From Planctomycetaceae bacterium (lineage in GTDB: Bacteria; Planctomycetota; Planctomycetia; Planctomycetales; Planctomycetaceae), in the NCBI GenBank assembly GCA_041398825.1, contig JAWKTX010000002.1, positions 1 to 64,000 of the forward strand: a DNA stretch of 64,000 bases, read 5' to 3'. A program made the translations under genes and the position numbers. Below the pieces are notes generated by a model. That model saw only the letters and a list, made by a program, of their open reading frames with translations, was not told where the DNA came from and searched no databases. This document shows positions 36,326-45,326 of the stretch, in pieces; position 1 is the stretch's first letter, and every line of letters begins with the position of its first letter.

Positions 36326-37573
36326 TCATTCCTTTACCGGAAGCCGTCTTGCGATGACGACTCTGGTGCGGCCAGCGATCCGTGCAAACAGAATCGTTCG
36401 CGGTGGATCGTCTCCGGTGGGAAGCTGTTTGCGAACCGCGTGAGCGTCTGTCGGTATCCGACGACATTTGATTTCGTAGTCGCTGGACGGATTGTTTTTT
36501 CGAAGCCACTGTCTGACTTCCCTGATGTTGTTGGGCAAAATTGCTTCAACGAGGAATCCTTTCACGAACACCGATTCGACCGGCGCTTGCCCTGTCAGAT
36601 ATTCTTCCTCCGGATCCAGACGCTCCAGTGACAATAATTCTGCGACACCATCCAGCATGCCGCTGCGCACGACAGCTGGATCCGGGTCGAAAAGAAAAGC
36701 GCCACATTCAGCAGCCTGTGGAGCCCATGCCGAAAGCGGATCGATGGAAATGGTTTCTATTTCGACGCCAGCGTCTTGTTGTGATCCTGAACACTTCGAT
36801 GTCAGGACTGTTGCTCGAAAGGGGTGATTGCCTTTCAGATGGCCAAACCAGACAGTCGCTTCGCGGCATTCTCCGTCCAGGCTGATAAGTTCAATTTCAC
36901 ATTCGGGGAACTTCTGTGTGAAATTGGAGGCCGGGCTGATCTTGATGGCTCCGCCAGCGGCGGTCTTCGTGAGATGCTGCATCCATTCCAGCGGCGGTTG
37001 ATACTGTTCCAGTCTTTTGACGGGGCGGTCACGCCCGGCACGGCGATCAGGATCGGCATGAACAATTTGCGCGTTCCAGTCTCCTGCTGTAACATCAAGA
37101 CACCGCGTGATCACCGCCGGATGTGAAGTGTCCCGATCTGCTGATCGAAGAATGTCTGCGTTCCACTGACAGCGAAGAACCATTGACGGATCGGAATCGA
37201 TCGCCTGCACTTCGCAATTCCGGGACAATGCTGCGGCATCAATACCAATGCCGCAGCAGAGGTCTGTTACGGAATCGCAATCTTGAAACCGCGAAGCCTT
37301 GTACAGCGCGAGCTGCCAGTTTGTCGATTGCTCAAGGCCCACCCGCGTCAACCAGAGTTGATCTGCCCGGGGAAGAACTGAAGCTGCCCTGCGCCGAGCC
37401 TCATGGAGGCTGAGCGCCGCTCGTACAAGCTCCTCATCAAACTGTTCCCGGAGACGTTTCTGGTTCTTGAGTTCGGCATCGGTGCAGCTGGCAATCACCT
37501 CAAACACGGAAGGCGTGTGTCTAAGTCGTTGCAGCAGCAGGCAGTCCTCGTTTGACCCATCGGGATCCATCAT
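36326..37573 (-). CDS. Class I SAM methyltransferase with THUMP-like C-terminus
   Basis: A 415-residue protein. The SAM-binding motif I is SVTDLCCGIGIDAAALS (about 101-117), followed by the acidic end of beta-2, VQAIDSDPS, and a catalytic-region motif IVHADPDRRAG. After the Rossmann domain a C-terminal part (about 320-415: RQWLRKNNPSSDYEIKCRRIPTDAHAVRKQL) matches the THUMP-like domain seen in this group, suggesting an RNA substrate. The frame extends upstream to 37717, but the ATG at 37573 overlaps the stop of the cyclase gene by one base (TAATG), so translation is probably coupled. No activity can be stated beyond methyl transfer. Confidence 0.8.
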   Translation of the reverse strand: MMDPDGSNEDCLLLQRLRHTPSVFEVIASCTDAELKNQKRLREQFDEELVRAALSLHEARRRAASVLPRADQLWLTRVGLEQSTNWQLALYKASRFQDCDSVTDLCCGIGIDAAALSRNCEVQAIDSDPSMVLRCQWNADILRSADRDTSHPAVITRCLDVTAGDWNAQIVHADPDRRAGRDRPVKRLEQYQPPLEWMQHLTKTAAGGAIKISPASNFTQKFPECEIELISLDGECREATVWFGHLKGNHPFRATVLTSKCSGSQQDAGVEIETISIDPLSAWAPQAAECGAFLFDPDPAVVRSGMLDGVAELLSLERLDPEEEYLTGQAPVESVFVKGFLVEAILPNNIREVRQWLRKNNPSSDYEIKCRRIPTDAHAVRKQLPTGDDPPRTILFARIAGRTRVVIARRLPVKE

Positions 37574-39333
37574 TAGCTGCCCTTCTTTCGCATCCGAACG
37601 ATACCGTCCCAGTCGGCGGGAGCTTTGCGGTCGTGCTGAGTAATCATCATGGAAAGATAATCCTGTGCGCGGTCTTCCGCCGGCATGCTGTGCAGATGCT
37701 TCCACGCCTCTGCCCATCGGCCCTGAGTGAATTCTTCTACACCCAGTTCGAAATCGTTAAGGTGCTTTGAAGTCAGTACGGGGAAGCGACTTTCAGGCGG
37801 AACCAATTCGCTGACCGTGAGAGGTTTATCCATTCCATAGGGAAGCAGCCGAAGAAGTCGCCGAACACGGCCTTCATCGGGTGGCATGTTCAGACGGATA
37901 TGCTGATCAAGGTATTCATCGATCAGGACGGACACATGCAGCTCGCGCGTCATGCTTTCGAGTCGACTGGCAAGATTTACGACCGGGCCGAAGACCGTCA
38001 CCTTGACTTGTTCGCGGGTTCCAATCTTGCCGGCTACAGCGCGGCCATGAGAGATGCCGATGCTGGTTTCGAAATCTCGCAACGGATGGTCCGGATCCGC
38101 CTGTGCTCGGGCAAACTCATCACGGATCGCCAGTGCCGCACGACAGGCGTTGAGCGGCGCTTCGGCGGATGCGATTGGCCATCCCCAGAATCCCAGTGCA
38201 GCATCTCCCTGAAAATCTCCGGTCACGCCGCCAAAACGCAGAATCTGACTGGTCATGACTTCCAGCGCGAGGCTGACTCGTTCCAGCAATCCCGTCAGAT
38301 TGTCGGATTCCTCTTCGGCGCGATGACTGAATCCCCGGAGATCACAGAACAGCACGGTCACATCGCATTCCCGAGGTTCCAGCAGTGACGTGTCGAGATC
38401 GCGCCCCAGGGCTTCCAGAACCGGTGGAGAAAAAAACTGTCGCAGTCCGGATTGCTGACGTTCCAGTTGTCGTTCTCGCTGCAGTGACCCTACAATTTCC
38501 GCGATGAACTCAGTGAACTTAATGTCTGCATGCAAACGCTGTTCATTGGCCTGCGCGCTGTCACCGACGCTTCGACCGGTGACATAGAAAGCGCGATCCC
38601 CTCCAATATCCGTGAAGGGTGTACAGAAGGCCCAGTTGTATCCGGCAACCTGAGTGAACGGCTGGTGTTCAGCCTGTTGATCGTCCCAGATATGCACAAC
38701 ATTGCTTTGTTGTTCCATCGCGCTGGAAATCAGCCTGGCGCTGGGTTGAAGCATGGGACCTGTTTCGAACCGCTGCTCCTGATGGAAGACGCGCGGGCGG
38801 CTCGATTCTGTCAGCCCCACGATGGCAACCCCATCTGCATTCTGAATTCCTGCCAGTAACAGGCTGCAGAGTCGGATGTGCAAATCACGTTCGACACCCG
38901 ATTCCCGAATCACCGACGGTAAGCTGGTCAGGACTTCAATTCGCTTTGCAGCATCGTCGTATCGAACGCGTTGAAGCTGCTGGCGATTGATGGCAACCTG
39001 CTGGACAGGCTGGTTGCGCGGCGAATCGCTTTGAGTGACCTGCTGAAGTTCAAATCTGGTGCCGCCGATCACGAACGATTGTCCGGCTGTCAGATTCGCA
39101 TGATCGAATTCGGTGCCATCGATAAAGACAGCGTTGGATGAACCTGCAACACGTTGCAGTTTGATCCCCGATTCTGTGGGAGTGAGATCGACATGGTGTC
39201 GGGAGATGGAATCATCCCAGTCCGTTCGGATGGCTGCCTCCGGCGCGCGGCCCAGCGAATAAGTTTTCTGCTGCGTCAGCAGAAACTCCCGATCCAGTCG
39301 ACGTCCGTGATGAAAGGCCAGCATTCGAAACAT
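37573..39333 (-). CDS. FHA-GAF-class III nucleotide cyclase
   Basis: A 586-residue soluble protein. It has an N-terminal FHA domain (about 1-100; GR at 28-29, SRHH at 44-47) that would bind phosphothreonine. A GAF-like domain follows (about 135-285). A class III cyclase domain (about 320-500) has metal-binding D331 (LFCDLRGFS) and D377 (QGDA), and transition-state residues N453 and R457 (VVNLASR). The purine-specifying position that is Lys in adenylate cyclases is D373 (TGDFQGD) and the second is T446, so the choice of ATP or GTP is unclear. The FHA domain implies control by a Ser/Thr kinase. The methyltransferase gene follows with a TAATG overlap. Confidence 0.85.
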   Translation of the reverse strand: MFRMLAFHHGRRLDREFLLTQQKTYSLGRAPEAAIRTDWDDSISRHHVDLTPTESGIKLQRVAGSSNAVFIDGTEFDHANLTAGQSFVIGGTRFELQQVTQSDSPRNQPVQQVAINRQQLQRVRYDDAAKRIEVLTSLPSVIRESGVERDLHIRLCSLLLAGIQNADGVAIVGLTESSRPRVFHQEQRFETGPMLQPSARLISSAMEQQSNVVHIWDDQQAEHQPFTQVAGYNWAFCTPFTDIGGDRAFYVTGRSVGDSAQANEQRLHADIKFTEFIAEIVGSLQRERQLERQQSGLRQFFSPPVLEALGRDLDTSLLEPRECDVTVLFCDLRGFSHRAEEESDNLTGLLERVSLALEVMTSQILRFGGVTGDFQGDAALGFWGWPIASAEAPLNACRAALAIRDEFARAQADPDHPLRDFETSIGISHGRAVAGKIGTREQVKVTVFGPVVNLASRLESMTRELHVSVLIDEYLDQHIRLNMPPDEGRVRRLLRLLPYGMDKPLTVSELVPPESRFPVLTSKHLNDFELGVEEFTQGRWAEAWKHLHSMPAEDRAQDYLSMMITQHDRKAPADWDGIVRMRKKGS

Positions 39334-39493
39334 CGGGGTAGTATAGTAGGCGATACGACTGTGGTGTTAGCAGGCCACTGAAAAAGGTGTCCTGATCTTC
39401 GGGGACGGCATTGAAATACGGCCTGTGAGAAGCACAAGTGCAGCTGAGCCGCTGATTCCGGGTGCACGTGACGCAGCGAGTCTGTATCCAGCG

Positions 39494-40957
39494 CTATTCT
39501 TCAATGCCAAAGTACCGATTCAGAAACGTCTGCCGATCCTCTTCCGTCTGAACGTACTGCACCAGTGCATACAGTTTTTTCTGATCGCGTAACAGTTTGG
39601 CGGCTCTCTCATCGGGATCCGCCAGGGACGCGGGCAGAGCACCGAAAATCTGCAGTCTCGTCAGATCGATTTCATCTTCGATCACACCGTATCGCTGCAG
39701 CATGGCCAGGACGGTCTCCACTCGCCGATCATGGCGCTGGCGGTCACATAGTCGTTCGCGAAGCCAGTCAATCCCGAAGGCTCGCACCTTTTCTTTTTCA
39801 TGCGTCAGTAAATCAAAAGTACGTTCATAGAATTCGGCGTCCGGATTGCTCCACCGAATGAATTCCATCTGCGTGTTCAAATCCCGCTGATCATAAAGAA
39901 GGACGCATTCGGATGGTTTTCCATCACGTCCCGCGCGACCGATCTCCTGATAGTATGATTCCATCGACCCGGGCACATCGGCATGAACGACGAAGCGAAT
40001 GTCTTCTTTATCAACGCCCATTCCAAACGCATTTGTAGCCAGAACAAGGCGTCGACGCCCTTTCATAAAGTCGTCCTGAATTCGTTTTCTCTGCCGTCGA
40101 TCCAGGTCTCCGTGGTAGCAGACATGGTCAATGCCGGCGTTGCGGAGCCGGTCGCTGAATTCTTCCAGCGTGCGGATCAGTGTGAAGTAGATAATCCCGC
40201 TTCCTTTCAGGTTTGGCTGGATCCAGCGGTGAATGATGGCCTGCATCGACCGTTGTTTCTCATCTGAGTCCCAGATGTTTTCGACAACCAATTCCAGGTT
40301 GGGTCGATGAATGCCTTCGTGGAACAGCCGAACCTGTCCTGTCTGCAATCCCAGTTGTCGAATGATGTCCTGCTGAACATCCGGCGTCGCGGTTGCGGTC
40401 AGGGCAATCGTTGTGGGGTTGTTCAGAATCTGTCGAAACTCGGCCAGTCGTGTGTAATCCGGACGAAAATCGTGACCCCACTCGCTGACGCAATGCGCTT
40501 CGTCCACTGCGAGCAGACAGACATTTCGCTTTGAGATTACTTCCAGAAAGTCGGGCTTCCGAAATCGTTCGGGCGTGACATACAGCAAGCAGTGCTGCCC
40601 TTCCGAGACCGATCGATAACGAGCTTCGCGTTCCGATTTCGTCAACGAAGAATTGATGAATGTTGCATTGATTCCGCGTCGCTGAAGGCTGTCTACCTGA
40701 TCCTTCATTAGCGCGATCAGCGGCGACAGCACCAGTGTCAGCCGCGGGCGACCATCGGAATCATTGTTTCCCGAATCACCGCTGGCGGAAGAATGCATCA
40801 ATGCAGGAATTTGAAAACACAGTGATTTGCCGCCCCCCGTCGGCATGATGACCAGCGCATGCTTCTTAGCCATCACGTGATCAATGATGTCCTCCTGAGG
40901 ACTTCGAAATGCTTCGTAGCCGAAGTAATCCAGCAGCAATTGGGCGGCCTGAGACAT
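39494..40957 (-). CDS. Short RecQ-family DNA helicase
   Basis: A 487-residue ATP-dependent 3'-5' DNA helicase. Motif I is MPTGGGKS (38-45), motif II DEAH (152-155) with the RecQ-specific HCVSEWGHDFRPDY, then TATATP, YHGDLDRRQR, TNAFGMGVDK and QEIGRAGRDG. The protein stops at RYFGIEE, the point where the RecQ zinc-binding cysteines usually follow. The zinc module is therefore incomplete and winged-helix RQC and HRDC domains are absent. This resembles the short RecQ-like helicases (RecS type) found in several phyla. It lies 160 bases upstream of the cyclase gene; a GTTAGCAGGCC motif sits in that gap. Confidence 0.88.
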   Translation of the reverse strand: MSQAAQLLLDYFGYEAFRSPQEDIIDHVMAKKHALVIMPTGGGKSLCFQIPALMHSSASGDSGNNDSDGRPRLTLVLSPLIALMKDQVDSLQRRGINATFINSSLTKSEREARYRSVSEGQHCLLYVTPERFRKPDFLEVISKRNVCLLAVDEAHCVSEWGHDFRPDYTRLAEFRQILNNPTTIALTATATPDVQQDIIRQLGLQTGQVRLFHEGIHRPNLELVVENIWDSDEKQRSMQAIIHRWIQPNLKGSGIIYFTLIRTLEEFSDRLRNAGIDHVCYHGDLDRRQRKRIQDDFMKGRRRLVLATNAFGMGVDKEDIRFVVHADVPGSMESYYQEIGRAGRDGKPSECVLLYDQRDLNTQMEFIRWSNPDAEFYERTFDLLTHEKEKVRAFGIDWLRERLCDRQRHDRRVETVLAMLQRYGVIEDEIDLTRLQIFGALPASLADPDERAAKLLRDQKKLYALVQYVQTEEDRQTFLNRYFGIEE

Positions 40958-41188
40958 CGTGGAATTGGTTTTTCTGCTTTTTGGTAGTGCAATTTGCGTG
41001 CTGACTGAAGCGTCTGAAACGTCCTCAAAATCGTTGTAATCGCTTCACGTTCTCGTTGTCTGTCATATCGTTTTACGAACAAGGAGGGTTGTTCGGAAGC
41101 AGCGATACCGGCGAGGCATATTTTCTTCAACATCAGGTTCGAATGTTTGAAGACTGTTTCCACTGCCATCCGCACAGCGATTTCAATT

Positions 41189-42085
41189 ATGCCGACCGCC
41201 GACCGCCTTCCTCAGGTTTCCGTTGTCATTCCTGTCTATAACGGGGGGGACTATACGGCTTTGGCGATTGAAAGTGCTCTCGGACAGCGGGATTGTGATG
41301 TTGAAGTGATTGTCGTCAACGACGGATCGACTGATAAGACCCAGGAAGTGCTGAGTTCTTTTGGTGATGCGATCATCGCGATCAATCAACCGAATCAGGG
41401 AATTGCGAAAACCCGAAATCGTGGCATCGAAGCGGCAACTTCAGAATGGGTGGCCTTCCTGGACAACGATGATCTTTGGCTCCCGGAAAAGCTCAGCCAG
41501 CAGCTTCAGGCCGCAGAAGCCACACGGGCCGGAGCTGTCTATACCAATACAATGAATTTTGGCGCCGTGGAACGCATTGATTCGCTGCGTCATCCGGATC
41601 CGGCCTCGATGCCAATCGGCGATTTGTTTGAGCAACTTTTGATGGACAATTTTTTCGTCACGTCTTCCCTGATGGTTAAGCGTGATGCTCTGAACGCTGT
41701 GAGTCGGTTCTCGGAGAATCCTGACCTGGCAGAAGACTGGGATTTATGGCTGAGCCTTGCGGCGGCAGGCGTGCGATTTGCCGCGGTCCCTGACGCACTC
41801 ACAAAATATCTTTGGCGATCAGGTTCGTTTTCCAAAAATCATGAACGCATGCGTTCATTGCGAATGAACACCGTGAGAAAGGCTCTGGAGACAGATCGAG
41901 GCAAATCGCTTCCATGGACAGTCCGACGGCAGGCTCTGGCAAACGTCGAGCGGTGTTCGGCCTGGTTCCTCGCTTCGTCATCACCGCGCAAAGCCATCGC
42001 ATGGTATATGAACTCGATTCTGCACTGGCCATTTGATGCCGACCCGTGGAAGGGAATTGTTAAGGGCTGCCTCGGTCGCTGTTAG
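41189..42085 (+). CDS. Family 2 glycosyltransferase
   Basis: A 298-residue GT-A enzyme. It begins VSVVIPVYNGG, has the nucleotide-sugar motif VNDGSTD (43-49) and the metal-binding FLDNDD (90-95), then EDWDLWLSLAAAG, the usual GT2 acceptor-side motif. The C-terminal third is helical and basic, without a membrane span. It probably adds a sugar to a polysaccharide, lipid or protein. The start is the ATG at 41189; the frame runs back to a TTG at 41147. It is divergent from recQ (231 bases) and has no neighbouring glycan genes. Its stop lies within a GTTAGCAGGCC element, and a hairpin with T-run follows at 42121. Confidence 0.85.
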   Translation: MPTADRLPQVSVVIPVYNGGDYTALAIESALGQRDCDVEVIVVNDGSTDKTQEVLSSFGDAIIAINQPNQGIAKTRNRGIEAATSEWVAFLDNDDLWLPEKLSQQLQAAEATRAGAVYTNTMNFGAVERIDSLRHPDPASMPIGDLFEQLLMDNFFVTSSLMVKRDALNAVSRFSENPDLAEDWDLWLSLAAAGVRFAAVPDALTKYLWRSGSFSKNHERMRSLRMNTVRKALETDRGKSLPWTVRRQALANVERCSAWFLASSSPRKAIAWYMNSILHWPFDADPWKGIVKGCLGRC

Positions 42086-42098
42086 CAGGCCGCTGGAA
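42081..42098 (+). repeat. GTTAGCAGGCC short repeat, copy 2
   Basis: GTTAGCAGGCCGCTGGAA at 42081-42098 closely matches GTTAGCAGGCCACTGAA at 39366-39382. The TAG inside this copy is the stop codon of the glycosyltransferase. The two copies have the same orientation and flank recQ and the glycosyltransferase. I see only these two in the window. Confidence 0.6.
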
Positions 42099-42120
42099 TA
42101 CGCATGAAACGTAAGCCGAA

Positions 42121-42187
42121 GCGTGAGCGAGGGACGTTTTGACAGTCGCTGGCGGGACGGTGATCCCTCGCTGACGCATCGTTTTTT
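42121..42187 (+). terminator. Long imperfect palindrome plus T-run (terminator or REP-like)
   Basis: GCGTGAGCGAGGGA at 42121-42134 pairs with TCCCTCGCTGACGC at 42164-42177 (13 of 14), with a 29-base loop, followed by six T residues at 42182-42187. It lies between the convergent glycosyltransferase and DUF1592 genes and could terminate the former. The sequence type (GCGTGAGCGAGGGA) is like dispersed palindromes in planctomycete genomes, so it may also be a REP-like repeat. Confidence 0.6.
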
Positions 42188-42292
42188 CAACGCACTGTTC
42201 GATCGGCTGTCTCACGATGACGATCATTGCTTCGAACTGAACAGGCGAAGTTCGGCGGCGGCTTCGCTTCGGCAGGAAGCAAAGAATGATGA

Positions 42293-44752
42293 CTAACGCC
42301 TGCGGATCAAATCCGATAAGGCCACCTCACGGACAATATCTTTGATGCCGTAGTGATGTTTCTTGGCTTCGTCGACAATCGCCTGAACTCCCTCCCGATC
42401 ATCCACGGTCAGCACGCGGCGAAGCGCGTAGGTGCACAGGTGTTCGATAAAGGCACGTGCAAACTCGTCGCGGTCTTCGAGCAGCAGTTGTTTGAACTGC
42501 ATGGAATCGGTGAACGTCCGTCCGTCCGGCAACACGCCCGAGGCATCCACGAGCGGATCTTCGCCGATGCCGGTTGGGACGTATTCGCGAGTGCGCCACT
42601 GGCCAATGGCATCGTAGTGGTCGAATGCCAGTCCAAGAGGATCGATATTCCGATGGCAGGCGGCGCAACTTGTGTTCTGTGCGTGTGCTTCGATCCTGTT
42701 ACGGATGGTGATTTTGTTTCCCTGAGGAGGGACGGGTTCGATCGGATTCACATTGGCCGGGGGCGACGGCGGAGTCCTGTTGAAGATTGCTTCGCTGAGC
42801 CAGACGCCGCGATGAACCGGGCGATGGCGCGTTCCGTCTGAGGTCAACCCAAGCACCGCGCCCATTGTCAGTAAACCACCGCGATGGTTATCGGGCCTGA
42901 GCGAGACACGATGGAAACCATCCTTATCTGGCTCCGGCAGTCCATAAAAATCGCACAGCCGGGCGTTGGCCATCGTCCAGTCGGAATCCAGGAAGGCCTC
43001 AATGGGCAGATTCTTTGTGAGCATTTCACGGAAGTATTCAACCGGTTCCTCGCGCATGCTTGCCTCGAGCCAGTCGTCGTATGTTGGGTAGAGAGCCTTA
43101 TCCGGCGGGAACATGCCGACCCGGTGGAGTTGCAGCCACTGACGCGAGAAGTCGTTAATGAAGCGGTTGATTCGGCCGTCCGTCAACATCCGGTCCACTT
43201 CTTTCTTCAGGCCATCATCTTTCTTCAGGCTACCGTTGCCAGCTGCAGCGAAAAGGGTGTCGTCCGGCATTGAACTCCACAGGAAATAGGAGAGCCGCGA
43301 GGCGAGTTCCCAGTCAGTGACGTGCTGACGTGGAACGGGATCGCCCTCGACCAGGTAGATGAAGTTTCTGGACGTCAGCACGCTCTGCAGGGCAACTCGA
43401 TAGGCATCGGCCGGCTTCTCGCCAGCCTCACACCCGACACGGTAAGTTTCCAGATACTCGTGCAGCGTTTCCATTTCGACCGGCCGCCGCCACGCGCGTT
43501 CGGCAAAGCGTTGCAGATGTTCGGCGACGACTTCCAGGGGCGCTTGATCGGGCGGCAGTACATTGCTGCGGCGGGATTTCTCTGCCTCTGTGACCAGAGG
43601 ACCTTCCCATTCGATCCAGTCGAGGATCACGGTCGAAAAGATGCCGTTCCCGTTCCCGTCGAACATCTGCGGCGCATTGGGATTGAGCAGAGCGGTTTCG
43701 CTGCTGTGGGTAAAAACGTATGAATTGCTGGCAAGTGCATTGCGGAAGGCTGCACCGCCACGTCTGTCCACAATGTCGGTGGCTACTACGGCGAAATGTA
43801 ACTGAGCCGGCATTTCCAGGAACACGTCGAACTCGTAAACCTGCGGACTGTCTTCGGGGGCTGTGATGTCAAATTCAATAAGTCCGTCGACGGTTTCCTC
43901 ACTCGTCTGCGCACCAATGCTCAGATGGGCCGGTTGACCTCCGGGTGGACGAATACCGCTCGCCTGAAGACGCATGCGATAGAGCCCACTGTGTTCCGGG
44001 CCTGTTGCCCCAAACCAGCTGGAGGTCAGCGCCTGTTGTACCCGTCCCGGGAAAAGGAGATAACGCAATGGTCGCTGGATGCCGAATCGATCGAGCGCTG
44101 CCTGCTGGGCTTTTCCACCACCGTAACGCAAATCCGCCGCCGTCTTCCGAATCCTGCGCGCTTCGCTGGACGAAGTGGGGAAAGCACGATCAAGCACGAT
44201 GTCCGCCGCGCGGTAATAGCGATCCACGTGTGACGGCGAAAGTGAAAGCTGTGCTCCGATTCGTTCGTAGCCGTGCCACAATGTGTCCTCGTTTAATTCC
44301 CCCGGCTTAGCCGGATCGTATCGTACTCCCAGCAGGTCGTAGACCGTGTTCTGATATTCTCTGCGACTGAGTCTGTAGTGTGACACGGCCGGTCGCGCTG
44401 CCATCCGAGCCGCTCGACCCTCTTTCAACAGCGCGTCAAGTGTGGTCACGAACGCTGCGATCTCGTCCTGAGTCGGCTGAGGCTCATCCTTCGGCGGCAT
44501 TTCGCCGCTGTTGAGCTTATCCAGCGCTTCGGCCCAGTGGTGGGAATCCAGTCCGGAACGGAAGTCGCGCGACAACTGATCAATCCGGATGTCGCCTTCC
44601 TCTTTCCGGGGACCATGACACCGAATACAGTGCCTGTCCAGAAACACTTCAAAAGGCTCCGCTGCTTTGACGGCATCGGTGAAAGAAAGGGCAGCAAACG
44701 AAAGGCCAGCGCAGAGCTGGAGGCTGAAACGTAACAAAGATCGAATTTGCAT
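42293..44752 (-). CDS. DUF1587-DUF1592-DUF1588-DUF1585 heme protein
   Basis: An 819-residue exported protein with a signal peptide (about 1-31). A cytochrome-like PSCyt1 segment has CIRCH at 42-46. It is followed by DUF1587 (YRLSRREYQNTVYDLLGV), DUF1595, DUF1592 (WELASRLSYFLWSSMPDD), DUF1588 (HRGGLLTMGAVLGLTSDGTRHRPVHRGVWL) with a second CxxCH-like CAACHRNIDPLG, and DUF1585 (EHLCTYALRRVLTVDDREGV). The full domain set is present. These proteins are usually paired with a DUF1552 gene; none follows here, since the next gene downstream is on the other strand. The ATG at 44752 is chosen over a TTG at 44815. Redox function is inferred from heme motifs only. Confidence 0.88.
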   Translation of the reverse strand: MQIRSLLRFSLQLCAGLSFAALSFTDAVKAAEPFEVFLDRHCIRCHGPRKEEGDIRIDQLSRDFRSGLDSHHWAEALDKLNSGEMPPKDEPQPTQDEIAAFVTTLDALLKEGRAARMAARPAVSHYRLSRREYQNTVYDLLGVRYDPAKPGELNEDTLWHGYERIGAQLSLSPSHVDRYYRAADIVLDRAFPTSSSEARRIRKTAADLRYGGGKAQQAALDRFGIQRPLRYLLFPGRVQQALTSSWFGATGPEHSGLYRMRLQASGIRPPGGQPAHLSIGAQTSEETVDGLIEFDITAPEDSPQVYEFDVFLEMPAQLHFAVVATDIVDRRGGAAFRNALASNSYVFTHSSETALLNPNAPQMFDGNGNGIFSTVILDWIEWEGPLVTEAEKSRRSNVLPPDQAPLEVVAEHLQRFAERAWRRPVEMETLHEYLETYRVGCEAGEKPADAYRVALQSVLTSRNFIYLVEGDPVPRQHVTDWELASRLSYFLWSSMPDDTLFAAAGNGSLKKDDGLKKEVDRMLTDGRINRFINDFSRQWLQLHRVGMFPPDKALYPTYDDWLEASMREEPVEYFREMLTKNLPIEAFLDSDWTMANARLCDFYGLPEPDKDGFHRVSLRPDNHRGGLLTMGAVLGLTSDGTRHRPVHRGVWLSEAIFNRTPPSPPANVNPIEPVPPQGNKITIRNRIEAHAQNTSCAACHRNIDPLGLAFDHYDAIGQWRTREYVPTGIGEDPLVDASGVLPDGRTFTDSMQFKQLLLEDRDEFARAFIEHLCTYALRRVLTVDDREGVQAIVDEAKKHHYGIKDIVREVALSDLIRRR

Positions 44753-45326
44753 TTTGGTCGCCGTCAGTTTCCTTACGCGAAGAGTCGCTCGCTGCAATGC
44801 ATGACTGGTCAACAACTCCCCACGGAATTGAGAGCACGTGACCTGATGAGGGCGGACGGGATTCGAGTTGAAAACTCAAACGGAAAACAGAACTCATGAG
44901 GTCTTGCTCCGTCAGCAGTATTGATCTTTCGAACTCGGACCGCAAGGCTCTGTTCGCTTTGCACCCTGATGGCGATCGTGGCTGAATTTCGTGAGCAGCG
45001 AGTCTCATGCCGGGACTGAAACCCGGTCCGTTTTAATGGGGTTACGGAAGGTTGATCGACGAACGGTGAAAGCGGGAAGCAACAATCTGATGTGAGTGAG
45101 ATGAAATTTTCTGGCTCGGTACAGCCAGCTGTCCGTTGAAGAACCAGGACAGGTACGCAGAACGACTGTAAACTAACGACTGTAAACTATCGTGTTTTCA
45201 GGTCTCCTGCTCGAGCCAGTCCTGTTTTTCACCTGGCTGCTAAAACGGCCCTCAATTGCGTACGCTACGGTCACACAAAACGCTCTGGCACGTACTGCCG
45301 TGCCGCTTCAGCTCATGGATAGCAAA
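44753..45326. other. Divergent intergenic region
   Basis: About 570 bases between two divergent PSCyt genes. The only notable structure is the tandem repeat at 45161-45188. GAGTTGAAAACTC near 44867 could form a small hairpin. No promoter could be defined and no coding region is convincing. Confidence 0.4.
45161..45188. repeat. Two tandem 14-bp repeats upstream of DUF1549 gene
   Basis: AACGACTGTAAACT is repeated exactly at 45161-45174 and 45175-45188, about 140 bases before the ATG at 45327. Spacing and position would suit a regulator binding site, but slippage duplication is equally possible. Confidence 0.85.

Noticed and set aside
38200..38240. Idea that the cyclase has a reciprocal Lys/Asp swap of the purine-binding pair
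   Set aside because: Realignment on the conserved Gly puts Thr446, not Lys, at the second position, as in CyaB1-type cyclases; only the Lys to Asp change stands.
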